The notes below the pieces were generated by a model. The model saw nothing but the letters and a program-made list of their open reading frames with translations, searched no databases and had not been told where the DNA came from. The position numbers were made by a program, and so were the translations under genes. Below are positions 7,087 to 14,211 of a stretch of DNA of 27,094 nt, piece by piece. The first letter of the stretch is position 1. Each line of letters begins with the position of its first letter. The DNA is from Coriobacteriales bacterium. Lineage in GTDB: Bacteria; Actinomycetota; Coriobacteriia; Coriobacteriales; CADBOM01. The stretch spans positions 1-27,094 of the forward strand of contig JAFWGD010000213.1 of assembly GCA_017515355.1 (NCBI GenBank), written 5' to 3'.

Positions 7087-8343
7087 CTAGAGCACGACCT
7101 CCTCGGGGACGTCGAGCAGCACGCAGTCGAGGATGTCCCCGGCCTTCGCGCTTACCTCGCCCTCGGGAAGGATGGCCATGCAGTTGGTCTTCTGTATCAC
7201 GCCGAAGAGCCCCGAGCTCTGGTTCTTCGCTGGGGTCACCTCGAGAGTTCCGTCTGCGCCCTTGGTCAGCGTCGAGCGCATGAAGAGGCGGCGAGGGTCC
7301 TTCTTCTTGCGGTTGCAGGTCAGCCTCGCCTTGACTACTGGATGCTCGAAGCAGCTGTAGCCTTGCATCTTGCGCAGCGCTGGGCGGATGATGAGTTCGA
7401 AGCCCATGTATGCAGCTGCAGGGTTGCCAGGCAGCCCGAAGACCGGCGTATCGTTGACGATGCCGAAGGTCTGCGCCTTGCCCGGGCGCATGTTGACCGT
7501 GGTCATCAGCAGCTCGCCCTCTTGCTCGACGATCTTCTTGATGAAGTCGAAGTCGCCGTTCGAGGCGCCTCCGGAGGTGATGACGAAATCGTGGCCCTCG
7601 GTTGCTGCGAGCACCGCGGCGGAGAGCTCGGCTTCGTCGTCGGCTACGATCGGGAGGATCTCTGGGATGCATCCGGCGGCGCGCGCGCACGCGGCGAGCG
7701 CGTAGCTGTTGGAGTTGCGGATCTGGGCTGGCGCGGGCTTTACGTTCGGCTCGACGAGCTCGCTGCCGATCGAGATGATGGCGACCTTCGGGCGCGAGTA
7801 GACCGGCACCTCGAGGATGCCGCAGCCGGCTATGAAGCCGATGCCTGCGGTTCCGATGGGCTCTCCTGCGGTGATGATGGTCTCGCCGGCCTTGGCCTCC
7901 TCGCCAGCTGCGCGCACGTTGTCGCCCACGGAGGCGGGGGAGGTGAAGGAGACGCGGCTTCCAGTGCGGCCATCGCCGGATACCACGCCGACGACCTCGT
8001 ACTTGACAACGGCATCGAAGCACTCGGGCAAGGGGGCTCCGGTCATGATGCGCACGCACTGGGCATCGGTGGCATCGCCCTCGTAGGCCACGCCTGCCGG
8101 CACCTCGAATATCACGTCGAGCTCCACTGGAGAGTCTGCCGACGCGTCAGCCAGCGAGGCGCTCTTCACGGCGAACCCGTCCATCGCGGAGTGGGCGAAG
8201 GGGCTGACGTCGATGTCGCTCGCGAGGTCGGCGGCGGCTACGCGCCCGGCAGCGTCAAGCAGCGGCACGGTTTCGGGTTCGAGCGCGCTGACGCGGGAGA
8301 GCACGAGTTCGCGGGCCTCTTCGAGGGAGATCATCTCTGGCAT
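7087..8343 (-). CDS. moeA: Molybdopterin molybdenumtransferase MoeA
   Basis: A 418-residue enzyme inserting molybdate into adenylylated molybdopterin, the last step of basic molybdenum cofactor synthesis. Motifs in order are VSPFAHSAMDGFAVK (about residues 46-60), VRIMTGAPLPE, ISIGSELVEP, VITSGGASNGDFDFIKK, and VFGLPGNPAAAYMGFE near the start of the C-terminal domain, which ends with a small beta-barrel. The full length fits the family. The start at 8343 is supported by AAAGGAA 7 nt upstream. mog follows on the same strand. The upstream gap contains an elaborate set of inverted repeats that could control this operon, yaaA, or both. Confidence 0.95.
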   Translation of the reverse strand: MPEMISLEEARELVLSRVSALEPETVPLLDAAGRVAAADLASDIDVSPFAHSAMDGFAVKSASLADASADSPVELDVIFEVPAGVAYEGDATDAQCVRIMTGAPLPECFDAVVKYEVVGVVSGDGRTGSRVSFTSPASVGDNVRAAGEEAKAGETIITAGEPIGTAGIGFIAGCGILEVPVYSRPKVAIISIGSELVEPNVKPAPAQIRNSNSYALAACARAAGCIPEILPIVADDEAELSAAVLAATEGHDFVITSGGASNGDFDFIKKIVEQEGELLMTTVNMRPGKAQTFGIVNDTPVFGLPGNPAAAYMGFELIIRPALRKMQGYSCFEHPVVKARLTCNRKKKDPRRLFMRSTLTKGADGTLEVTPAKNQSSGLFGVIQKTNCMAILPEGEVSAKAGDILDCVLLDVPEEVVL

Positions 8344-8368
8344 TGCGGTTCCTTTCTTGCCTTGCAGA

Positions 8369-8451
8369 GCCGAGGGCGCGTTGGCAGAGTCCTCGGCGGA
8401 TTATCCTTGAATATGATAGCCCATCGAAGGGCTAAAACTGCTGCCGAGGAC
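8369..8451. promoter_or_regulatory. Inverted-repeat cluster between moeA and yaaA
   Basis: Three related blocks lie here: GCCGAGG (8369-8375), GTCCTCGGC (8389-8397) and GCCGAGGAC (8443-8451). The middle block can pair with either outer block, 7 bp to the left or 9 bp to the right. Inside the larger loop is a further hairpin, TAGCCC-ATCGAA-GGGCTA (8417-8434). If transcribed toward moeA, the alternatives are mutually exclusive, as in attenuators and riboswitches. They may instead be operator half-sites for one regulator. It matches no riboswitch class I can name, and I could not place promoters with confidence. Confidence 0.45.
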
Positions 8452-8505
8452 GGACAATTGCGTTATCGTACGCTTGTAGGCGCAAGGGGAGAGGAGGCGC
8501 GCGGC

Positions 8506-9276
8506 ATGAGGATCATAATCTCGCCTGCCAAGCAGATGCGCAGGCTAGACGAGGCGTTGCAATGGCAGGGTCTGCCCGCGCTCATCGACCGCGCCCAAGA
8601 GGTGCTCGACTGGCTGCGGCTCCTCTCTTACCCCGAGGCGAAGGCGCTTTGGGGTACCAACGACAAGCTCACCCTCCTAAACTTCGAGCTGCTCGGCGAG
8701 GTCGATCTGCGCGAGGGGCTCACCCCTGCCATCCTGGCCTATGACGGCATCGCGTACAAGTACATGGCGCCCTCGGTCTTCGAAACCGGCCAGTTCGATT
8801 ACGTCCAAGAGCATCTCCGAATCGTCTCGGGCTTCTATGGGATCCTGCGCCCGCTCGATGGCGTGGTGCCCTACAGGTTGGAGATGCAGGCGAAGGCTCA
8901 CGTCGGTGGCGCGCGCGACCTCTACGAGTACTGGGGCAGCGCGCTTTACGATGAGCTGCTGCGCGACGACGGCTCACGTACGGTTGTCAACCTTGCCTCG
9001 AAGGAGTACTCGAAGGCGATTGAAGCGCACCTGAAGCCCGATGACATGTTCCTCACATGCACGTTTGCCGAGGAACAAGGTGGCAAGCTGGTTCAAAAGG
9101 GCGTCTATTGCAAGATGGCGCGTGGAGAGATGGTACGATATATGGCGGAGCGCGGAATCGAGGAGCTCGAGGAGCTGAAGGGCTTCGATCGACTCGGCTA
9201 CGCGTTCGCGCCGGAGCTCTCGAGCGTAGACGAGTATGTCTTCCTGAGCGACCCGAAGCGCAAGCGGCTCCGCTGA
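8506..9276 (+). CDS. yaaA: Peroxide stress protein YaaA
   Basis: A 256-residue member of the YaaA (DUF328) family. In Escherichia coli this cytosolic protein is induced by peroxide stress and lowers intracellular free iron and DNA damage. Family features are the opening MRIIISPAKQM, LNFELLGEVDLREGLTPAILAYDG, IVSGFYGILRPLDGVVPYRLEM, the YWG motif, VNLASKEYSKAI, and the late KMARGEMVRYM. A much longer frame extends upstream, but the ATG at 8506 aligns with the family start and has GAGGAGG about 9 nt before it. The gene is divergent from moeA. A short GCGGG-CGTT-CCCGC hairpin at 9285-9298 follows and may be a weak terminator. Confidence 0.93.
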   Translation: MRIIISPAKQMRRLDEALQWQGLPALIDRAQEVLDWLRLLSYPEAKALWGTNDKLTLLNFELLGEVDLREGLTPAILAYDGIAYKYMAPSVFETGQFDYVQEHLRIVSGFYGILRPLDGVVPYRLEMQAKAHVGGARDLYEYWGSALYDELLRDDGSRTVVNLASKEYSKAIEAHLKPDDMFLTCTFAEEQGGKLVQKGVYCKMARGEMVRYMAERGIEELEELKGFDRLGYAFAPELSSVDEYVFLSDPKRKRLR

Positions 9277-9306
9277 GGTGTTCGGCGGGCGTTCCCGCAC
9301 ATTGCA

Positions 9307-9358
9307 GTATTACGATTGCAGAATTCGTAATACCGAGATAGGCAAACAGCGTTATAAT
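9307..9358 (+). promoter_or_regulatory. Promoter with 9-bp inverted repeat over the -35 region
   Basis: GTATTACGA (9307-9315) and TCGTAATAC (9325-9333) form a perfect inverted repeat with a 9-nt spacer. A perfect TATAAT follows at 9353-9358, but the -35 position (around 9330-9335) reads ATACCG, far from consensus, and is partly covered by the repeat. This suggests activation, or less likely repression, by a dimeric regulator. It is the only evident promoter for the two genes downstream. Confidence 0.6.
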
Positions 9359-9392
9359 CGCAACGTCTTGAAAAGAAGAGAAGGAGATTGAA

Positions 9393-9812
9393 ATGGCATG
9401 TTTTCTCGTAAGTGGTGGTGAGGCAATCGTCGTGACCGCCGTTCGCGCTGCTGTCAAGAAGAGCGAGCAGAAGAAGGGCATCGTCGATGAGAAGGGCAAG
9501 CAGATCACCGACCCTGCAGAGCATGGCATCTGCTGGACCCGCAAGCTCGGATGGCTCATGAATATGCTCTGGGGCGGAGTTCTCCTCCTGGCAATCGAGC
9601 ACATCTGGCATGGGGAGGTGGTTCTCTGGCCACCCTTCCTGACCGCCGCGACCGTTCCCGGCGAGATGGCAACCGTCCTGCATGAGATGGCTACTGTTGG
9701 CGTGGCGATGGCCGTGCTTGTAACGGTAACCTGGCTGGTCGTAACGTTCGTGGCCGATGCGGTCGTCAAGCGCTCTGCTAAGACCGAGGCCGCCAAGGAG
9801 GCTGAGCTCTAA
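9393..9812 (+). CDS. Small membrane protein of unknown function
   Basis: A 139-residue protein I cannot assign. It starts at an ATG with a strong ribosome site (AAGGAGAT). Residues 2-20 are hydrophobic, residues 23-52 are charged, and two likely membrane helices lie at about 54-72 and 100-122; the C-terminus is Lys/Ala/Glu-rich and probably cytoplasmic. The segment AIEHIWHGEV at the end of the first long helix and LHEMATVG before the second place H70, H73, E75, H97 and E98 close to the membrane, a pattern that could bind metal or haem; this is inference. The gene shares its last four bases with the next gene (ATGA overlap at 9811), so both are translated together. Both sit behind an operator-like inverted repeat. 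Confidence 0.8.
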   Translation: MACFLVSGGEAIVVTAVRAAVKKSEQKKGIVDEKGKQITDPAEHGICWTRKLGWLMNMLWGGVLLLAIEHIWHGEVVLWPPFLTAATVPGEMATVLHEMATVGVAMAVLVTVTWLVVTFVADAVVKRSAKTEAAKEAEL

Positions 9813-10120
9813 TGACTTTGATGATCACGCTGCTCGCAGCTGTTGTCGCCTCGATAGTCTGGTATTCCAAGGCTCCCAACAGCACGTTCAGCATCGGTTC
9901 GCTCGCCCTCATGTACTGGGCTGCGACGCTGATGTGGTGCGTCGATGGCATCGCGTGCCTGATCGAGGGAGAGGCCTTCATCGAGATCGCCGATACCGCG
10001 GCAATGCTCGATGATGCGATTCTCGGAATCGTCGTCGTAATCGTCGGTCTGGCAGTCTGGGCCGTCATCAACATCGCGCGCGACCCCAAGAGGATCTTCT
10101 CCAAGGCGCTCACCAAGTAG
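9812..10120 (+). CDS. Small three-helix membrane protein of unknown function
   Basis: A 102-residue hydrophobic protein, not recognised. Likely membrane helices are at about residues 2-18, 27-48 and 66-90, with a short basic tail (RDPKRIFSKALTK). The second helix region contains WCVDGIACLIEGEAF, with Cys, Asp and Glu in or next to hydrophobic sequence. Its ATG overlaps the end of the preceding membrane-protein gene, with GGAGGC upstream as a ribosome site. A strong terminator follows 27 bases later, closing a two-gene operon. Partnership of the two proteins in one membrane complex is a fair inference from overlap and matched size, but function is unknown. Confidence 0.78.
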   Translation: MTLMITLLAAVVASIVWYSKAPNSTFSIGSLALMYWAATLMWCVDGIACLIEGEAFIEIADTAAMLDDAILGIVVVIVGLAVWAVINIARDPKRIFSKALTK

Positions 10121-10147
10121 CGAGACGGCTGCATAAACCTGAAGTCT

Positions 10148-10186
10148 TCCGGTGCTGGCCAAGCGGTCAGCACCGGATTTCTTTTT
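10148..10186 (+). terminator. Strong rho-independent terminator
   Basis: TCCGGTGCTG (10148-10157) pairs with CAGCACCGGA (10168-10177) as a 10-bp perfect stem with a 10-nt loop, followed by TTTCTTTTT. It ends the two-gene membrane-protein operon. Confidence 0.93.
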
Positions 10187-10279
10187 GCGATGATGCGGAT
10201 TCAGCGCCCCAACTTCCAGCTTTCAGCATATTCCCGTGCGTTTATGCAACAGCTGCTGCCCGTCCGTCCACGCAATCCC

Positions 10280-10308
10280 TTTAACGCGGGTGCCATGTGC
10301 GTTATCAT
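10280..10308 (+). promoter_or_regulatory. Probable promoter of yebC
   Basis: TTTAAC (10280-10285) and TATCAT (10303-10308) are separated by 17 bases, 35 bases before the yebC start. The -10 matches five of six consensus bases; the -35 is weaker. The rest of 10187-10342 shows no gene. Confidence 0.45.
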
Positions 10309-10342
10309 TCATGTATTCGAACCGATAACTAGGAGGGCCAAG

Positions 10343-11101
10343 ATGTCCGGACATTCGAAATGGGCGACCACAAAGCATCGCAAGGCAGCGCAGGACTCCA
10401 AGAGATCCGCTCTGTTCTCTAAGCTTTCCCGCAACATCACCGTTGCTGCCAAGGAAGGCGGCGACCCCAATCCCGATAACAACGCAGCGCTTGCAGCCGC
10501 AATCACCAAGGCGAAGGGCTATTCGCTTCCCAAGGACAAGATCGAGTCCGCGATCAAGAAGGCCTTCGGCTCCGGCTCCGACGGCGCCAACTACGAGACC
10601 GTGGTCTACGAGGGCTACGGCCCAGCCGGCGTCGCTTTCTACTGCGAGGCCCTCACCGACAACCGCAACCGCACCGCTGCGGACGTCCGCTCCGCATTCA
10701 CGCACTCTGGCGGCAACCTCGGCACGAGCGGCTCGGTTGCATTCCAGTTCGAGCGCAAGGGCCAGATCATCATCGACAAGGCCCAGTGCGAGGATGAGGA
10801 CGAGCTGATGATGGCCGTTGCCGAGGCAGGCGGAGACGATTACGAGGACGCCGAGGACGAGTGGATCATCTACACCGAGTTCACCGCCCTCAACGACGTG
10901 CGCATCGCACTCGGCGAGCAGGGCATCGAGATCAAGGGCGCCGAGCCGATCATGCAGCCCACCAATCCCACCCAGGTAAGCGTCGCCGATGCGCGCAAGG
11001 TCATGAGGCTCGTCGACAGGCTCGAGGACCTCGAGGATATCCAGAACGTCTACAACACCATGGACATCACCGACGAGATCGCCGCGGCGCTCGAGGAGTA
11101 G
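10343..11101 (+). CDS. yebC: YebC/PmpR-family protein (TACO1 homologue)
   Basis: A 252-residue full-length member of the YebC/TACO1 family. The invariant opening MSGHSKWATTKHRKAAQDSKR is present. It is followed by FSKLSRNITVAAKEGGDPNPDNNAALAAAI, the VYEGYGPAGVAFYCEALTDNRNRT segment, FTHSGGNLGTSGSVAFQFERKG, an acidic stretch, and an ending that lines up with family ends. Members were first described as transcriptional regulators; more recent work on bacterial and mitochondrial relatives supports a ribosome-associated role helping translation of difficult, for example proline-rich, sequences. The longer upstream frame lacks family similarity; the ATG at 10343 has AGGAGGG 5 nt before it. In many genomes yebC lies next to ruvCAB; here it is 3 kb away, with a two-component system between. 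Confidence 0.96.
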   Translation: MSGHSKWATTKHRKAAQDSKRSALFSKLSRNITVAAKEGGDPNPDNNAALAAAITKAKGYSLPKDKIESAIKKAFGSGSDGANYETVVYEGYGPAGVAFYCEALTDNRNRTAADVRSAFTHSGGNLGTSGSVAFQFERKGQIIIDKAQCEDEDELMMAVAEAGGDDYEDAEDEWIIYTEFTALNDVRIALGEQGIEIKGAEPIMQPTNPTQVSVADARKVMRLVDRLEDLEDIQNVYNTMDITDEIAAALEE

Positions 11102-11122
11102 CCGCAGTTCCCATAGCATGCA

Positions 11123-11158
11123 AGGGCCGCATCCGAATCGCTCGGGTGCGGCCCTTTT
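11123..11158 (+). terminator. Rho-independent terminator after yebC
   Basis: AGGGCCGCATCCGA (11123-11136) pairs with TCGGGTGCGGCCCT (11142-11155), with one mismatch-type position (A opposite G) and a 5-nt loop, followed by TTT. It lies 22 nt after the yebC stop and separates it from the convergent kinase gene. Confidence 0.92.
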
Positions 11159-11185
11159 GCTGTTGCTGCTATGTTGCAACTTCTG

Positions 11186-13252
11186 CTAGATGCAAGTGGG
11201 GAAGGAGAGGATCGCCTTGAAGAGGTCGCCGTCGATCTGCAGGTCGAACGAGCCTCCCTGCAGTTCGGTGAGGCTGCGGGCGATTGCCAGGCCAAGGCCA
11301 CTGCCCTCGGTGCTCCTCGACTGGTCGCCGCGCACGAAGCGTTCCATCAGCTCGTCGGCCGTGATGTTCAACGCGTCGCGTGAGGTGTTGCGGAACGTGA
11401 TGACCGCCTTTTCGCCGGCCCTCTCGAGCGTCACGTAGACGCGCGTGCCAGGTGTGGAGTATTTGCAGATATTGCCCATCAGGTTGTTGAAGATTCTCCA
11501 GAGGTGCCTGTGGTCTGCCATGATCGCGACGTTGTCCGTGCGCGTGTCGATCACCAGCTGCAGCCCCTGCTCGTCTAGCTTGTGCTCGAACTCTCCGGTT
11601 ACCTGCTCCAGGATGATTCCCAGGTCGCAGCGTTCGAGGTTGATCTCGACCGTTCCGCTCGAGGCCTTCGAGGCGTCTACGAGGTCGCTGACGAGATGCT
11701 TGAGCCTGTTGGCCTGGCGCCCGATGACCTCGGTGTACTCGCGGATCTTCTCATTGTCGGTCTCCTCCTTCGAGAGGAGATCTGCGTAGTTGACGATCGA
11801 TGTGACCGGGGTCTTGATGTCATGCGAGACGTTGGTGATCAGCTCGGTGCGCATGCGCTCGCTGCGAACGCCCTCCTCGACCGCCGCGGCGAGGCCTTCG
11901 GCGATTGCGTTGAGCTCCTCCCCATGGGCCTTGAGGGAGCCGCGCATCTTGGAGGTGTCGACGCGATAGTCGTAGTTTCCCGCGGCGAGCTGCCTGCGTG
12001 CCTCCTCGAGTCCGCGCAGCGACCAAGCCTCTCCGATGGCGACGAGTATGAAGATCACGTTGAGGATGACGAAGAAGATCACGAGCCCTTCCATGTCGTA
12101 CTCGTTGATGAAGATCGCAACTGCGATGAACTCGATGACGACAACCGCTGCGATGCTGATCACGGTGCGTTTGATCAGGCTGAATCGCCTGAGCCAGCGG
12201 CCAATCCAACGGGCGAATCGCGTGATGACGAGGCCGCTCCAAAGCGTGTGGAGCTTGATCCTGCTGGCAAGCGCCATCGCCCAGAAGATGATGATCGCGC
12301 CAACGACAGCGCCGAACATCAGCAGGAAGATCATCGTCGTGACGAACTCGGAGGTCACGAGGCCGTAGGATCCCAGATTGCCGAACAGCAGAGCCAGCAG
12401 GCCCACGATTGCGACGGCTCCGATCGTGATCGCGTCGAAGGGCACGCGAGCAAAGCGCCCGGGAACCAACTCGTCGGTTCCCGGGGTGTGGGCGACGCTT
12501 CTGAGAAGCAGGATGAATGTCACGAGCGCTACGGCGAAGAATGCGACCATCAGGGCGAGCAGGATGAATCGGATTCCGAATAGGCACGTGCATTCGTTAT
12601 AGGCGGTGAGGATGCTGCCGTCCATGGTGGGCTCGGCGGCAACGGTGCACTGCACTGTGTAGTGCACCGTCTTGTAGTACGCCGTCTGGGATTCGTCGAC
12701 GTTCTCCTCTATGATCTCATTGCCGTCCACGTCGTAATAGATGCCATCGTACGGCTCGCCCTGCTCGACTTCCTCGTTGGTTTCCACTTCGAGCCAGGCA
12801 TCGAAGTCGAGCCACACGTCGTCCTCTGTGAAGCCCTTGCCCTCGTACACGTACAGCGCGTCGGGATTTCCTGCGGAGTAGATCGCGATGGAGGTCAGGT
12901 TCGTGCCGTCGACCATCTTCGCGAGCGCTGCCTTGCCGTTGGCGTCGACGCGATCGGGCACGTTCTGGTCGATTGCCGAGGAGGCCTCTGCGAGGATCAT
13001 CCCTCCGGCAACGTTCTTGTAGGCGCTGCTGAGCGCCTCTTGCTCCGTGTGCGAGTTGTATAGGTCGTACTTGACGGCTCCGTAGAGGATGGTGCCCAGG
13101 CAGACGAAGAACGCGAGCGCGCATATCAGCGCGATGGCGAACATGCTGCCCTTGTAGCCGTTCGAGCAGCGGCGGCTCTTGGGCATCTTCAGCTCGGTGG
13201 TCTCCGCGGCCAGCTCGATGGCCTCGGTTTGGCTCTCAAAGGATCGACTCAT
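11186..13252 (-). CDS. Multi-spanning sensor histidine kinase
   Basis: A 688-residue membrane kinase. A cytoplasmic N-tail precedes helix 1 (about 37-60). An outside domain follows (about 61-223), acidic and Tyr-rich. Five more helices come next, at about 226-250, 273-292, 303-328, 361-382 and 388-410. The transmitter begins with a HAMP-like stretch (LEEARRQLAAGNYDYRVD). The phospho-acceptor is H477 in ITNVSHDIKTPVTSIVNY. The ATPase domain has N594 (NNLMGNICKYS) and GSGLGLAI (650-657). The usual DxGxG box is replaced by FRNTSRDALNITADEL, a variant I associate with VanS-like kinases of anaerobes. Its start overlaps the stop of the response regulator gene by 4 bases (ATGA), so the two form one operon. 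The stimulus is unknown; the six-helix membrane part suggests sensing at or in the membrane. Confidence 0.92.
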   Translation of the reverse strand: MSRSFESQTEAIELAAETTELKMPKSRRCSNGYKGSMFAIALICALAFFVCLGTILYGAVKYDLYNSHTEQEALSSAYKNVAGGMILAEASSAIDQNVPDRVDANGKAALAKMVDGTNLTSIAIYSAGNPDALYVYEGKGFTEDDVWLDFDAWLEVETNEEVEQGEPYDGIYYDVDGNEIIEENVDESQTAYYKTVHYTVQCTVAAEPTMDGSILTAYNECTCLFGIRFILLALMVAFFAVALVTFILLLRSVAHTPGTDELVPGRFARVPFDAITIGAVAIVGLLALLFGNLGSYGLVTSEFVTTMIFLLMFGAVVGAIIIFWAMALASRIKLHTLWSGLVITRFARWIGRWLRRFSLIKRTVISIAAVVVIEFIAVAIFINEYDMEGLVIFFVILNVIFILVAIGEAWSLRGLEEARRQLAAGNYDYRVDTSKMRGSLKAHGEELNAIAEGLAAAVEEGVRSERMRTELITNVSHDIKTPVTSIVNYADLLSKEETDNEKIREYTEVIGRQANRLKHLVSDLVDASKASSGTVEINLERCDLGIILEQVTGEFEHKLDEQGLQLVIDTRTDNVAIMADHRHLWRIFNNLMGNICKYSTPGTRVYVTLERAGEKAVITFRNTSRDALNITADELMERFVRGDQSRSTEGSGLGLAIARSLTELQGGSFDLQIDGDLFKAILSFPTCI

Positions 13253-13947
13253 CGATTCCCTCTCCCTTCGATCTTGTAGCCCTGCCCGAAGACCATCTTG
13301 ATGTACCTGGGCTCGGCAGGCTCTATCTCCAGCTTCTCGCGCAGATGTCGGATGTGAACCGCCACGGTCTTGTCGGTACCGAACGGCTCCTCCTTCCAGA
13401 TCTCGCGATATATGTCCTTGGGAGAGAAGACCTGCCCCGGGTTGGACATGAGCAGCTTGAGGATGTCGAACTCCTTCGGCGTCAGCGAGACAGGCTCGCC
13501 ATCGAGGCGGACCTCCTTCGCCTTGTCGTCGAGTTCGATGCCGCCTATGACCAGTTGATCGGGTTGCACAACAGCAGATCCGAGATGGATGTAGCGCCTG
13601 AGCTGCGAATGGACCCTAGCTGCGACCTCGACCGGGTTGAAGGGCTTGGTGATGTAATCGTCGGCGCCGACGTTGAGCCCCAGGATCTTGTCGCTGTCCT
13701 CGGATTTCGCAGTCAGGAGGATGATCGGGACATTGCTGCTCTCGCGGATCTTCGCCATCGCGGAGATGCCATCGAGCTGCGGCATCATGATGTCCATGAT
13801 CACCAGGTGGACCTCCTCATCTTCGACGATCCTCAGTGCATCGATGCCGTTGAACGCCTCGAAGAAGCGGTACTCTGGGTTTGCGAGGTAGATTTTCAGG
13901 GCGTTCACGATGTCTTTTTCGTCGTCGCAGATCAAGATGTTGTACAT
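13249..13947 (-). CDS. Response regulator, OmpR/PhoB family (VanR-like)
   Basis: A 232-residue DNA-binding response regulator paired with the kinase that overlaps its stop codon. The receiver domain has the acidic pair D8/D9 (LICDDEKD), the phospho-acceptor D52 in LVIMDIMMPQLDG, the LLTAKS switch residue and the KPFNP Lys. The winged-helix domain shows LTPKEFDILKLLMSNPGQVFS, the DKTVAVHIRHLREKLE recognition helix and VFGQGYKIEG. I use the ATG at 13947 (MYNILICDDE) because GGGAGGG lies 5 nt upstream and it matches family starts; the ATG at 13968 adds seven unlikely residues. The upstream region carries four direct TTCTTAA-type repeats placed just before the predicted -35 box, indicating positive autoregulation by this protein (inference). 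Confidence 0.95.
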   Translation of the reverse strand: MYNILICDDEKDIVNALKIYLANPEYRFFEAFNGIDALRIVEDEEVHLVIMDIMMPQLDGISAMAKIRESSNVPIILLTAKSEDSDKILGLNVGADDYITKPFNPVEVAARVHSQLRRYIHLGSAVVQPDQLVIGGIELDDKAKEVRLDGEPVSLTPKEFDILKLLMSNPGQVFSPKDIYREIWKEEPFGTDKTVAVHIRHLREKLEIEPAEPRYIKMVFGQGYKIEGRGNR

Positions 13948-13966
13948 GGCTTCCCTCCCGTGGAGC

Positions 13967-14045
13967 ATTATGCGCTCGGTGCCGATTAAGGTTAAAGGTG
14001 CCGCGAGTTTAAGAATTCCTTAAGAGCCTTAAGAACCTATTAAGA
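13967..14045 (-). promoter_or_regulatory. Promoter of the response regulator operon with four direct repeats
   Basis: On the minus strand TCTTAA occurs four times (plus-strand TTAAGA at 14009, 14020, 14029 and 14040; periods 11, 9 and 11). Downstream lie a -35-like TTTAAC (complement of 13991-13996), an 18-base spacer, and a -10-like CATAAT (complement of 13967-13972). OmpR/PhoB regulators typically bind direct repeats at 10-11 bp spacing just upstream of -35, so this fits autoactivation. Confidence 0.6.
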
Positions 14046-14152
14046 ACCCTGTGGATTGCGGCGTTTGGACGGGCCAACCAGCCGCAAACCCTAGGATAGC
14101 AGTGTCAGAGCGCGCCCTCGGTGCCACCGGTCCTTTTGCGCAGCAATTCCAC

Positions 14153-14181
14153 TTGCACACGAACAAATGTTCGTATAGAAT
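14153..14181 (+). promoter_or_regulatory. SOS promoter of ruvCAB with LexA box
   Basis: TTGCAC (14153-14158) and TAGAAT (14176-14181) are separated by 17 bases. The spacer contains CGAACAAATGTTCG (14160-14173), a perfect match to the Gram-positive LexA/DinR core CGAAC-N4-GTTCG. A repressor there would block RNA polymerase directly, so the resolvasome operon should be DNA-damage inducible. Confidence 0.85.
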
Positions 14182-14211
14182 CATTGCGACGGCATATCGA
14201 AGGCGAGGAAG

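Noticed and set aside
6913..8505. Upstream extension of the yaaA frame (787 codons in total)
   Set aside because: The extension is the antisense of mog and moeA; the YaaA family start and ribosome site are at 8506.
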